Positions 45,237 through 55,606 of a stretch of 64,000 nucleotides of DNA are shown in pieces. A program made the position numbers and the translations under genes. The notes beneath the pieces were generated by a model, which saw only the letters and a program-made list of their open reading frames with translations, had not been told where the DNA came from and searched no databases. Source of the stretch: Anisodus tanguticus (lineage: Eukaryota > Streptophyta > Magnoliopsida > Solanales > Solanaceae); the NCBI GenBank assembly GCA_034509755.1, contig CM067544.1, positions 18,037,001 through 18,101,000 on the forward strand, read 5' to 3'. How positions within the stretch are numbered: position 1 is the stretch's first letter; each line of letters starts with the position of its first letter.

Positions 45237-46179
45237 CAACTTTTGGACTACTATGAATGGAATGTACTACCATTTGGATTAAAGAATGCAACACAAATAC
45301 TTCAAAGAAGAATGGACCAAGTATTTAGAAAATTAACAGAATTTTGTATAGTATATGTTGACGACATATTAATATTTAGCGATAATCTAGACGATCATAT
45401 AAAACATCTAGAAGAATTTGTAGTAACTATAAAACAACACGTAATATTATTATCTGAAAAGAAATCTGAAATCTTTAAAAATAATATTGAATATTTAGGA
45501 TATATTATAGATAATGAAGGATTACAACTACAAGAACACATAGTAACAAAGATAAGAAATTTCAAAGAAAAGCTAGAAAGTAAAAAAGAAGTACAACAGT
45601 TGTTAGGAGTAATAAATTATGCTTCAGACCATATAAAAGATTTACCACTCCTAAGAAAATTATTACAAGAATTAACAAAGAAAAACATAACATTTGAATG
45701 GAAAGAAGAACATACTAAAGCCATAAAAGAAATCAAGAAAAAGATAAAAGCATTACCAAAACATAGAATACCAACAGAAAAAGATCAATTATAACTTTTT
45801 ACTGACGCTAGTGATATAAGATGGGGAGCAGTCCTCATAGCATATGATAAAGATGATATAGATAAAGAGAAACCACTAATTTGTGGATATGGAGGAGGAA
45901 TATGAAAACCAAATGAGAAAAATTATAATATTAATGAGAAAGAATTATTAGCAGTAAAAGTTGGAATAAAGAGGTTTCATTACCACTTATTACCAGTAAA
46001 ATTTGTTGTTAGAACTGACAACACACAAATAAGAGCTTTTATTACAAACAAGATAGATCCTTTACCATAATTGAATACAAGGAGAAAATGACAATCATTC
46101 TTTTATTGTTATGATTTTATTGTTAAGAATATATCTAGAACTAAAAATGTTTTAGCTGATTTTCTTAGCAGATATAACA
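45237..46179 (+). pseudogene. EPRV-2 reverse transcriptase (second part) and RNase H
   Basis: The frame 45237-45794 resumes RT: YEWNVLPFGLKNATQI, the catalytic VYVDDILIFSD, IEYLGYIIDNEGLQL and the thumb/connection block QQLLGVINYASDHIKDLPLL. A single TAA at 45792 separates it, in the same frame, from RNase H: LFTDASDIRWGAVLIAYDKD, NEKELLAVKVGIKRFHYHLL, RTDNTQIRAFI and NVLADFLSRY. Further stops at about 45903, 46068 and 46088 fall where Trp or Gln codons are expected. About 40 residues of RT are lost at the hAT junction. Confidence 0.87.
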
Positions 46180-47244
46180 ATGTCGATCAACAGTGATAAC
46201 CTTGAAGAATATATTACCAACGCCATAGATTCCATTATACAAACCAATGAAATCTTAATATCCAGATTACAAGAAAACATAAATCTTATAAACCAACTCA
46301 AATAAGCCATACAAGACTTGATAACCCTGAAAACTTTACAAAATGAAACTCAATCCAAATTACCTATCACTACACCTGAAAAACCAAAAAACCCTACTAC
46401 TAAAACTTTTGCACCATTTGTATCAAAACTGGCAACTATACCATCTTCAATACCATCCTCTTCATCAACAATATCAATGGCCGACAAACCGAAATATACA
46501 CCCGAATATATCAGTGCTTATGAAAAGATCAATAAATTTTATGATTATAAGACTAACCCTCATATTTTACGCAGTGCTAAACTGAGCAAGTATCCCAGAT
46601 TCTTGTGCAGTGAACAGGCTAACCCTGAAATAGTATCAAAATTATTCACTTATGATTTTATTGATAAACTAATAGTGGATGAGAACATGTACAACACTGC
46701 CAGATTACCAAGTATTATTGTAGAATCTACAAAACTCATGATGGAATCATTCGGAAAAAGAGTATATGGAATACAAATATTTGATGCATCAACAGATCTA
46801 ACAGGAAAACCCATTATAATATGTCAAATATTCAAGATGGAAAAAAACAGTACTATCAACAGAGATGATGAAAATTTGAACATGAAAATACCGTGCACTT
46901 TGGAGAAATTCCAAGAGTGGCTTAGTGCAAAAAGAACATTTGGATTATTAACCTTGAAAATCAAAATAGAGGACATGTTACAAACAAAGAAGGCATGTAT
47001 TATTGGCGACTCGAAAGGAGGAGCAGTGGAAGACATTATCACCTTGTATTACAACAATGACATTATGACACAAGATATTATGAAACTAATAGAAATGCAT
47101 GAAAGAATTATAGACCTGAAATATAAACATGCAAAAGAAACGATTGACCAATACCAAAGGACAATTGGACAAAATAGAAGGCATGTAATAAATACTAGAC
47201 CTACTACTATTACTAATACAATAATTAAAAAAAGGGAATTCTAA
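46180..47244 (+). pseudogene. EPRV-2 TAV/inclusion-body-like protein
   Basis: The ATG at 46180 overlaps the end of the polymerase region. The frame runs 355 codons with a single internal stop (TAA at 46303-46305, codon 42). The N-terminal part is helical (SIIQTNEILISRLQENINLI), then Ser/Pro-rich (residues about 70-100). A conserved-looking core follows (YTPEYISAYEKINKFYDYKT; YPRFLCSEQANPEIVSKLFT), then a basic C-terminus with KYKHAKETIDQYQRTIG. Its place after RNase H and before the promoter is that of the transactivator/viroplasmin gene. Sequence identity to that family was judged from position and general character only. Confidence 0.68.
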
Positions 47245-47269
47245 TCCTTTTGCATAAGGATGTGAGAAA

Positions 47270-47462
47270 TTACTACTTTGATAGGGATCATGTAGTTTTG
47301 CTACTTGAAGCCCAATTTACTACTCTGATAGGGATCATGTAGTTTTGCTACTTGAAGCCCAATTTACTACTCTGATAGGGAGCTTGTTGTTTTACTACTT
47401 GCAGCCCAATTTACTACTTTGATAGGGAGTCTGTAGTTTTACTACTTGCAGCCAATTTACTA
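47270..47462 (+). repeat. Four 47 bp tandem repeats upstream of the viral promoter
   Basis: Units start TTACTACTTTGATAGGGA at 47270, 47317, 47364 and 47411, with a partial fifth (TTACTACC) at 47457. Each contains ATAGGGA and GTAGTTTT.CTACTTG.AGCCC. The repeats lie between the TAV-like stop and the TATA box at 47790, where caulimovirid enhancers sit. Spacing is exact (47 bp), with scattered substitutions between units. Confidence 0.92.
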
Positions 47463-47789
47463 CCATGTATTACAAACCATATCATTCAAAAACAAAAAAC
47501 AATTATCAAGAGAACGATAAGGAAAACAATAGCAAGAGAATTTGATGGAGATATCAACTCATGTCAAGAAGATATTATCAAGGAGGACATCTGGAAAGCA
47601 ACCAAACAAAAGGGACAAAAGAAAAAGAGACATCCTCGAAAAAAGACTACAACAAAGACAAAAACTTTGAAAATATCAGGCAATCATAGCAGACAAACAG
47701 TAGCACTTTAGACTTTTGGAAAAATCATTACTATTTACTTTATGACTTTTGAGAAAGCGATTTTTGTCATCTTATCAGCCGAGGTTATC

Positions 47790-47797
47790 TATATAAA
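47790..47797 (+). promoter_or_regulatory. EPRV-2 pregenomic RNA promoter TATA box
   Basis: TATATAAA in the context TTATCTATATAAAGAGCCTC, followed about 30 bases on by a likely start region (CCGTATAATTCATTCG). The setting resembles the 35S-type TATA of caulimovirids. No perfect tRNA-Met primer site was found nearby; the closest sequence, at about 47925, does not match. Confidence 0.65.
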
Positions 47798-47960
47798 GAG
47801 CCTCTTGTAACCGTATAATTCATTCGAAAACTTTTTATACAAATCTTTGTTTGAAAACTCTCTATGTCTAGCTAAATCCCCTCCTTAGTCTATAATCCAG
47901 ATCAATTATAATATCATAATACCAGAGATAAAACACTTTGAAAGATTATAATTAGAACCA

Positions 47961-48930
47961 TATTAGTCTTTAAACCTGCACCTTGATAAAAAATTTAGAA
48001 GATAGTCTGTTGAGAACTCCCAAGCACCTAGGCTAATTATTCCCGCAATTTCGGTGGAAGAAGAAGGGAAGCAGGGCCAAGGGTGGGTTGAGATCTCCGG
48101 TGGTCTGAAATTCTGATTAAGAGGTATGATTTCTAAACTATGTGTTTTTAATTATGATTTTGATAAGTGTTAAACTCTATAATTATGATGTTCATATTGG
48201 TTAAAGATTATAAACTTTTATTTAAAAATAAATTTTGAGTTGATACTACCCGTTTCCTAACTACATGTTTATTATTTGATAAACTTAGATAAAACTTTAT
48301 TAATATACCATCTATATTCCTATCCTCTTCAATGTTACTAGATGATGAAAAGATCCGTCCATAAATTGGAGAGGGACTAGAATCAGTATCTCTATAGATC
48401 AAACTTGAGAGAAAGAGGCATACATACTCTCGGTTCTCTCTATTTTAGATCCCAACATGACAAATATATATAACAATGTAAAACTAGTTGAATTTTCTAA
48501 ATAAAATTTTACAAATTAAAAGATATCTTCGCATGATCCAGTAAAACTGGTCACTATCACACACCCTGTTTTCAACATCCAAAAAAAAAGAATTGTTTGT
48601 TTTTGAAGATCAAAGAGTTTCTAAAATAAAAGTGACAAATTTTCAAAAAGGAATTAAAAGGAAGAAGCCATCACTTGAAACTGACAAGACGCTATTTAAA
48701 ACAAAATTGACTCCAGAGGATTGATTTGCGAGACAAAGATTCCGGTTAAAGACCTTTTGACCGAGGTAAGGCGTTAGACACCCCTAGAATTCCATCACTG
48801 CAGCATAGTAAATTTATTGACTTATATTATCTTAGAAGTAGAAATTCAATGAATAAACTCAAGCGTTGATGTTCTTAATGTTGGCCTAACCCAAAACAAG
48901 GGGGTCATTCGCACATATGCCCTATTTTGG
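47961..48930. other. Downstream of EPRV-2, no gene identified
   Basis: The region contains mixed AT-rich DNA with some gene-like words (48000-48120), but no convincing exon. A short frame at 48402-48208 (minus) was not supported by any recognisable feature. Confidence 0.35.
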
Positions 48931-49062
48931 GATGGTTTTTAATTTTTGTCCTTTGCCAACAAAATAGACGAACATATTTTTGAAATTTTAGGTTCGAATC
49001 CCAACAAGTAAAAAAAAAATTGCAAAGCAAAGTTTCAAAGTAAACTATGCCTATTCGGACAA

Positions 49063-49224
49063 GTTATGCCTTGAGGCGTAAGTACTATAGAAATTATGCC
49101 TTAAGGCATAACATTGCCTTGCGATTTTTTTTTTTTAATTGAGATGAGGTTCAAACCCATAACTAAAGAAGATATGCCTTAAAGCATAACTTAGAACTAC
49201 ATAAGTTATGCCTTAAGGCATAAC
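49063..49224. repeat. Cluster of TTATGCCTTAAGGCATAA palindromes
   Basis: Four near-perfect palindromes centred on CCTTAAGG or variants occur at 49063-49081, 49093-49112, 49172-49190 and 49204-49224. They lie within a larger repeat whose ends (near 48935) carry the GGTTTTTAATTTTTGTCC word of the foldback family. Noncoding. Confidence 0.85.
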
Positions 49225-49735
49225 TCTTGCGAAACTTTTACCTTGCGAGTTGCAAAATTGTTTATTTATTCTACTGAGCCTACGTTCGAATCCGAATCTC
49301 TGATTTTATAGAAGTGCCACTAAGAATATTTTAGCCCATAGACTTTCATTCAATGAGAAGTTGGGAAAAAATTAAGGGAAAACTACATGGAGTATCCCCT
49401 CAATGTAAACTAATTATCTGGATATGCCCTCACTTAAATTAATTACACCAATTTCTATTCGGCCGAAACAAATTACCCTAGATACTCCCTCTTCTAATTT
49501 TCCGCATATACTGTCTATTTGATTCCTCCTCCCTTTTATTTTTGAGTTAATGCAATCTACCTAATTTTTCAGTCTTTATCCTTTAGCTTTTATTCTTTTT
49601 GTCATTTTTCTTATTTTGTCTTTTGTTCCTTTTTTTATTTTAAATATTAAAGTGAATATAAAATTAAAAATATTAGCTAATTAATATATTGTGATCACTT
49701 GTACCGTTTTAATTTTAAAAAAGTAAATTTTCTCT
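49225..49735. other. Intergenic, no feature seen
   Basis: CT- and AT-rich sequence, no gene. An ATTAAGGGAAAACTACATGG word near 49372 recalls the ends of other dispersed repeats in the window. Confidence 0.35.
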
Positions 49736-49739
49736 TTTG

Positions 49740-50455
49740 CAACGATGACAACAACAATAACATATCCAGTAAAATCCCATAACTTGGGGTCTGGGGAGGG
49801 TAGATATACATAGACCTTACCTCCACCTTGATAGGTAGAGCGGCTGTTTCCGGAAGACCCTCGGCTCAAGACAAAGCATAATCACATGCAAAGCATTCAA
49901 AGCAAAGCAAGAGAAACGTTCAGATTCAGACGAGAAAATAAAGCATTCTGAACATACAGATAATAAATCAAATAATAAAATCGAATATGTCATGGTAGTG
50001 CATTCTAAAAACAGGGAGCATTAGTTAACATAGTTAAATAAGATAAACAAGTTACACTAAAAAACACATAGTAGCATGAATCAAACAACATGACAATACA
50101 AAGTAATAATGCGCCTATAAGTTTGATAGGCCAATCGAGCCTACAATAATAACACTACACTATCCTTTTGTAAACGTAAGTAGGACTACGCTCGACTATC
50201 TACTACCCTTCTACCCTAATTTGTGTCCTCCACAATCCCCTATCTAAGGTCATGTCCCCAGTAAGTTGCACCTGCGCCATATCCCGTCTAATCACCCCTC
50301 TCAAATACTTCTTCGGCCTACCTCTACCCCTTCTGAACCCGTCCCAAGCCAACCTCTCACACCTCCGCACTGGGGCATCCATGTCTCTCATCTGCACATG
50401 TCTGAACCATCTCAACCTCGCTTCCCGCATCTTATCCTCCACCGATACCATCTCT
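49740..50455 (-). mobile_element. RTE-type LINE, 5'-truncated 3' end
   Basis: The minus-strand frame 50451-50203 encodes the very conserved C-terminus of plant RTE LINE polymerase: DKMREARLRWFRHVQMRD, APVRRCERLAWDGFRRGRGR, PKKYLRGVIRRDMAQVQLTG and TLDRGLWRTQIRVEG. The 3' UTR follows, and ends at 49740-49860 with the typical block (plus-strand view CTTGGGGTCTGGGGAGGGTA, TAGAGCGGCTGTTTCC) and a TTG-repeat tail on the minus strand. The 5' part is missing; the element joins the palindromic array at about 50455. Confidence 0.87.
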
Positions 50456-51200
50456 GTATATTTTTATACCATGATGGTATCATGGAGGATTGTTGAAGAG
50501 TGTTTCATTGAAGGACAACAACATTCATGCATGATATCATCTCATTATATTTTGATACCATGATGGGATCATGGAGAACTCTCTTTGAATAACTGAAACA
50601 GTCAATCATGATACCATCATGGTATATGCAGTCCTTCATGATACCATCTGCGTAAATTTATATACCATAATGGTATCATGAATGACTCTCTTTGAATAAC
50701 TAAATCAGTCATTCATGATATCATCATGGTATATGCAGTTCTTCATGATACCATCTCTGTATATGGTATATACCATAATGGTATCATGCAAGATTGCTGA
50801 CACATGTGAAGGACTTAAGAAGTCCTACATGAAACCTTCTCAATATATGTTTGATACCATGATGGTATCATTGAGGATTGGAGACTGTTGCATTCAAGGA
50901 CTTCAACAATCATTCATGATATCATCTGAGTTTATGATATACCATATAGGTATCATAGATGATTGAGTAGTATTTTTTGAATGAATGAATCAACTTTGTA
51001 TGATATCTTGTCAGTATATGATATATATAATATGGGTATAAAAAAGAATTGAGTTGTATTTTCTTGAAGGAATGAATCAGTCCTCTATGATACTCTATTA
51101 GTATATGATATATACCAAGTTCGTATCGTAGAGGACTAAATTTTTTTTAAGAAATGAAATGTCAGTCATGTGTGATACCTTGTGGGTATCATAGTATACT
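50455..51200. repeat. Palindrome-cored minisatellite
   Basis: An array of roughly 85-110 bp units, each built around ATACCAT-ATGGTATCA-type palindromes. Cores lie near 50465, 50553, 50608, 50661, 50769, 50853 and 50938, with weaker ones near 51040, 51110 and 51175. Units share CTTTGAATAACT and CATGATACCATC words. Later units are degenerate. It adjoins the truncated LINE, whose sequence GATACCATCTCTGTATAT also occurs inside the array (50749). No coding sense. Confidence 0.85.
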
Positions 51201-51229
51201 GCAACAGTATACTAAAATTTCTATTGAAA

Positions 51230-51665
51230 AATGAACAAGTAATAAAAAAATAAAAAAAATGAAAAAGAAAGAAATTAGAATTAAATATAGAATCAAATTA
51301 TGGTGAAAAAGAAAATAAAATATAGTATGAAAAAATAAATGAACAAAAAAGGAAAAAAATGAGAAAAAAGAAATGAATAAAAGAAAGAAAAGAAGATAAG
51401 AAGTAGAGAAATAAAAAAGAAAAGAAGAAAAAATAGACAATTAAATAGAAAAGAAGAAATAAAGAATTAAAAAAAGAAAGAAAATTAAAAAAAGAAAATA
51501 AAAGGAGCTATAATTAAATATGGAATTAGATTATGGTGAAAAAAGAAAATAAAGAATACTATAATTTGAAAAAAAAAATGAAAAAAAAAGAAGAAAAAAA
51601 TAAAGAAAAAAATGAGAGAAAATAGGAGAAAAGAAGTAGAGAAATAAAAAAGAAAGGAAGAAAAA
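51230..51665. repeat. Purine (A/G) low-complexity tract
   Basis: More than 400 bases are almost only A and G on the plus strand, with two longer shared blocks (51275-51322 and 51512-51560, TTATGGTGAAAAAGAAAATA type), indicating an internal duplication about 237 bp apart. The reverse-strand open frame of Ser/Phe/Leu is a by-product. Confidence 0.85.
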
Positions 51666-52069
51666 GAGACAATTACCTACAAAAACTACAAGGGGTACTA
51701 AGGGTAAATAGTTTTGGCGGTATGAAAACTAAGAAGGGTATAGGCATGTAATTAGTTTAATTTAAGGTGTATAAGTGTAGTTTCCCCAAAAATTAAAGAC
51801 CATTGATTTGAGGGACAAAAATTTAAAACCAGTCCATATGAAGGGAAATCCGCGCAAAAAAATGAAACGTTTAAGAGAATGCCGATTGTAGCCTAGTTAT
51901 TACCTTCCCCAAACCCGATCCTAGACATGCTCCTATCCAATATGTTGACGGGCTTAGCATGCTCCTAACGGTCCAAAATAATATCTAAAGTAATAAAATA
52001 TTATAAGCCCAATATATTGACATGCTCATGGTAAAAGCCCAATTTATTTTTACAATGAAATATTTATTT
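51666..52069. other. Intergenic, repeat end only
   Basis: No gene was seen. ATTAAAGACCATTG and GGACAAAAATTTAAAACCAG at 51785-51830 are inverted relatives of the foldback-family ends near 48935. Confidence 0.35.
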
Positions 52070-53420
52070 GTCATAGCTACATCTAAGAGGTATTTATTAA
52101 TAATAACTACAATTTATTTTATTTATATCTAGTAGCTACAGTAATTTTCTAATCTACATATCATAGCTATACCAACTACATAAAGTTATTCCACTGTATC
52201 AAGCTTCTCTCTCACCTCTCTCACCTTTCTCTTCTCCCTCACCCCTCTCTCTCCTATCCCTCTATCTTCAGCCTCATACTCCTCTTTATCATCCCCTCTC
52301 TCCATCGAAACCCTAGCCCCCAAATCAAAAAAATCTTAATTTCCACTCTCTATCTTCTCCCTACGTCCTTAATATTCACCATGGCTAAAAAGCAAAAAAC
52401 CAGAGCTTCCTAATCCACACAACAAAGTTGAAGAACCACAAGACATTAAACAAGAACATGATGTTGAACAAGAAAAATACGAAAATGATGTTGTAGAAAA
52501 AGAAACAGTACATGAAGAAGACGAAGAAGAACAGGATCCCAAAAACAAGAACTGTAAAGCGGCGGCAATGAGATCCGCCACCACCACCGTCGAGTCACCG
52601 GCGGAAATACATCCACCGGCGAGCAAATCTTTGAGGGATTCAATTTGAGGCTTGTATTCGTTTTATAGGAGTGGAGACAATCTCAAATTGAGCAAAGACA
52701 CTTGCTCGTCATTCTCCTTCCTGTATCTCAGATTTGTGTATATTTAAGTGTATTTCATGGCTTCTTCTCCTTCTTGTATCTCCGATCTGAGTGTATTTGA
52801 GTATATTCGTCATTTTTTTTAGTGTAAATATAAGTTTAATGTATTCGGCTGATTGTATTTTTGGGCAAACTAGATGTATTTGAATGAATGTTTGAATTAT
52901 CTATATACATATGTTTCTATACAATTTTTTTGAGTAAATACAGTGTATCTGAAATTTTCTTGTTTGTATACAAATTTACTCCTCATTGGTTGATACACCC
53001 GAATACACTTTATAGCAGTGAAATACTAGTCGACGACAACTCAAATACATTTAAATTATGTCGAATACATTCAACCTTTGCGACGTCCAGCTGCGGCCTT
53101 GCTGATCGGAGCTCAAATACATTCAAATACTGTTAAAACAAAAGGATACATCAATATATAAATATATTGCAATACGAACTCCTTCATATATTTAAATAAA
53201 CTGGAATACAATCATTTTGAATACACATGTATTCAAAGAAATTAAAGTTGCATGTATTCAAATACATTCAAATACATGCGATATCAAATAAGATTGGATA
53301 CAACTGAATAGTGTATTCAAATACAATTGTCCAAAACTAGCTATGAAATGTAAATGCATAATATGTAGGTACGGATTGTTAAAAGCTCTTAAAAATAGTG
53401 ATTTATGTAAGTTGTCCTTT
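52070..53420. mobile_element. Possible Mutator-like element with captured gene scrap
   Basis: The left side has TGTCATAGCTACATC and TAGTAGCTACAG. The right side (53335-53355), inverted, reads TTTCATAGCTAG. The interior has two parts. One is a gene-like segment (52380-52650). The other is a long stretch (52740-53330) full of GTATTTGAATACATTCAAATA-type words in both directions, a pattern seen in subterminal regions of plant Mutator-like elements. The TSD and exact termini were not fixed, so the class is tentative. Confidence 0.4.
52379..52648 (+). pseudogene. Acidic gene fragment of unknown origin
   Basis: An ATG at 52381 in a Kozak-like CACCATGGCT context opens only 10 codons. The overlapping frame is open for about 85 codons with PELPNPHNKVEEPQDIKQEH, EEDEEEQDPKNKN and TTTVESPAEIHPPASKSLRD, then stops. 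A CT-rich 5' leader (52205-52370) looks like a plant 5' UTR. It resembles the N-terminus of an acidic nuclear-type protein, but it was not recognised. One inserted base separates the good ATG from the long frame. Confidence 0.45.
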
Positions 53421-53538
53421 TAAAATACCAACCCCCCACGGCCCTATTTTTTTTATGGCCTAAAACCTGTACATTATTTTGGGTATTGGGTCACAATCCA
53501 AAAATTAGTGGATCGTTGGCACTTTTGCCACAATTTCA

Positions 53539-53797
53539 CACTAAAAATAAAAGTTTTTCTCACTGACATTCAGTGTAAAATTTGAGCAAATAATTTTTCC
53601 AACTCATTCCCACCAAACCAATTCACTGAGAAAATGCATGGTGGGAGACATGTTCCCATTAAAACTCTGGGAACTTGCTAATTTTTTCGTGTAAAAACAC
53701 TACTATTTAGATTTTTCCCACCGATATTCAGTGAAAAATAGTTACCGAATATTTTTCAATGGAAAATCAATGAGAAAATAGAGATTTTTTAGTAGTG
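53539..53797. mobile_element. MITE-like, CACTA-ended
   Basis: Starts CACTAAAAATAAAAG and ends, inverted, CACTACTAAAAAATCTC. It contains ACATTCAGTG/ATATTCAGTG words twice. Flanking triplets do not match. It abuts the foldback repeat at 53806. Confidence 0.4.
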
Positions 53798-53805
53798 TTT
53801 GTGTT

Positions 53806-54015
53806 GGTCTTTAATTTTTGCCTCTCATAACAAATAATTTTTTTATGAGACATAAGTTTATATTTTCGCATCATAATATCCAACAAGCTATGCTCCGCGC
53901 CTTTAAATAATTTATGCTCGGCTAGGTATGAGTTTGATTGCTAAGGGGAAAATATTAAAGGCCAGCCCGTTTGAAGGGAAAAAATTAAAGACCAGTCCGT
54001 TGGAAGAGCAAAAGT
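53806..54015. repeat. Foldback repeat with GGTCTTTAA ends, copy 2
   Basis: Begins TGTTGGTCTTTAATTTTTGC and ends with GGGAAAAAATTAAAGACCAG, an inverted pair. It is homologous over its whole length to 4231-4445, including CATAAGTTTATATTTTCGCA. Confidence 0.6.
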
Positions 54016-54100
54016 GCAATTTTTTTGGCTAACCCCAAATCGAACCGATAACATTCTCCTGGAGTCGCTAATGTATAATTGTGTTCATGAACGACACGGT

Positions 54101-54277
54101 CAGGGGCGGATACATATCATATGTTATGGGTTTATCCAAACGCAATAACTTTGATTCATACCATGTATATGTGTCAAAGGATTCATTAAATAAGTATAAA
54201 TAACAGATTTCAAATCCAATAAATTAAATGGATTATGTAGAATTTTGAACTCGAACTCAATCATGAATCTGCCTCTG
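54101..54277. mobile_element. hAT-type MITE
   Basis: Ends are CAGGGGCGGATACAT and, inverted, CAGAGGCAGATTCATG. These are the usual ends of a common solanaceous hAT MITE group. Adjacent 8-mers (GACACGGT and GCCACGAA) are only partly alike. Noncoding, 177 bp. Confidence 0.6.
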
Positions 54278-55355
54278 GCCACGAACACTAAAAGAGGGAA
54301 GAGATGAGATTTTTGCTTCACAATATTGGAACTATCACTAAAGTTATCACCTAATTAGTGTAAACTTAAATTCTTAATTGTTAGTTGTTGAGACTTCTGA
54401 ATCATCAAATTAAAAGGCAAACAGTTTCTCCACTTTAAAAATGAGATTATGAAAACTAATATTAATTCAGCTGGTAGGTTACCATCAAACAGCCTATTTT
54501 TGCTGCTTCATTTTGCTTAAACATTAGCTATTCATACACTCAATTATTTTCTCAACCCTTTCCAGAATTATATCAACAAGGATAACTGGTTACTATAAAA
54601 ACACAACATAAATATATACACAAGCCTTTAGTTGTACACTCTACCTAACCAATCACCAAGAATTGAAGTCCCGATTAATTCGAATTCGTGTTACAGGTCC
54701 CTTTAAATTAGAAGTGCTCCTTAACAAAAAAAATCATATCCAGAACTCGAATCCGATCTCTCTGATTAAGGATGGAGGGATCCTATCCATCTCCCTCCGT
54801 CTCGTGTAGTGTTGTTTATGTTTTAACTACCTGATTATTACTAATTTACTATCAAAATCTAGCTAGTGAGAAGATGATGGACTAATTAACATAAAGATCC
54901 CAGTTTTGCTTCATCATTATAGTATCCTAATAAAATATCATGCAACTCTACCAAAATTATTGACTATGTGGGGCTCTATTCATAACTTGTTCAAGAAACT
55001 CAAAACCATCTCATGTACAAATGCATAATAATACCTAGTTATCCACCCAACATTGAACCTAATAATAAAGGATTTAATTTATATATAATATATTATAATA
55101 CCAGTGTATTTTAACATGTTACAACAACTTATTATTTGTTTTATTTATTATTTTATTTATACAATTACTTATAATTATGTTTTAACTGACTTGATATTAT
55201 TTTAAAAAAAATTGCATTATCGTTATATAGAAGTTAATTAAATTCTATAAACACAGATCTTCCACGTAATACGTTTCCATCCATCACTCACTCTTGTACG
55301 TACCAATGCATGATAATGTCTCGTAGACACCAATTCCTATTATTCACAACTAATC
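54278..55355. other. Intergenic upstream of BAHD gene
   Basis: No gene or repeat was identified in about 1.1 kb of AT-rich sequence. An ATG-poor stretch, with a T/A bias near 55090-55200. Confidence 0.35.
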
Positions 55356-55370
55356 ATCCCACCCAACATT

Positions 55371-55591
55371 TTTTTTTTGTTGACGAAGGAACCCGCAGCC
55401 GCTACTCTCTCGAGTGCGCAAAGGGTAAACCCCGGACTGACGCAATACCCTGCAAACCACGTCAGCCGATTAACCACACTTGGCAAGCCATGTGTGACAG
55501 GCTCAACCAAGAAGGTTGATGCAGGGAATCGAACTCGTGACCTTGCGGTCCCGCGCTCTACTGCTACACCAACTTGGCTATCCTTGCGGGT
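55371..55591 (-). mobile_element. tRNA-derived SINE
   Basis: On the minus strand the head reads GGATAGCCAAGTTGGTGTAG (pol III A box) and 30-40 bases on GGTCACGAGTTCGATTCCC (B box), followed by the body and an A tail (T run 55371-55378 on the plus strand). A perfect 15 bp TSD, ATCCCACCCAACATT, flanks it (55356-55370 and 55592-55606). It is a SINE, not a working tRNA gene: there is no cloverleaf beyond the boxes. Confidence 0.92.
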
Positions 55592-55606
55592 ATCCCACCC
55601 AACATT

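Larger units (their letters stand above)
36306..47960 (+). mobile_element. EPRV-2: near genome-length endogenous solendovirus-like pararetrovirus
   Basis: The order on the plus strand is: coiled-coil frame(s), movement protein, retropepsin-like segment, small coiled-coil frame, capsid with zinc knuckle, polymerase (protease, RT, RNase H), TAV-like protein, tandem repeats, TATA promoter. This is a linear copy of the circular caulimovirid map opened near the leader. Without the solo LTR (1315 bp) and the hAT fragment (about 1.8 kb) the viral DNA is about 8.5 kb, close to a whole solendovirus or cavemovirus genome. Every large frame has stops or frameshifts. The genus is inferred from gene order and extreme A-rich coding, not from a database search. 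Confidence 0.85.

Noticed and set aside
47270..47462. Possible CRISPR-like array (regular repeats)
   Set aside because: Units are head-to-tail without unique spacers, in a plant genome, next to a viral promoter; a tandem repeat.
51189..51440. Phe/Ser/Leu-rich frame on the minus strand, membrane-like
   Set aside because: Translation of a low-complexity purine tract; no start context or family features.
52369..52645. Ser/Cys-rich minus-strand frames
   Set aside because: Shadow of the acidic plus-strand gene fragment.
55510..55590. tRNA-like sequence on the minus strand
   Set aside because: A and B boxes are present, but the body, A tail and 15 bp target duplication show a SINE; no proper cloverleaf or acceptor end.
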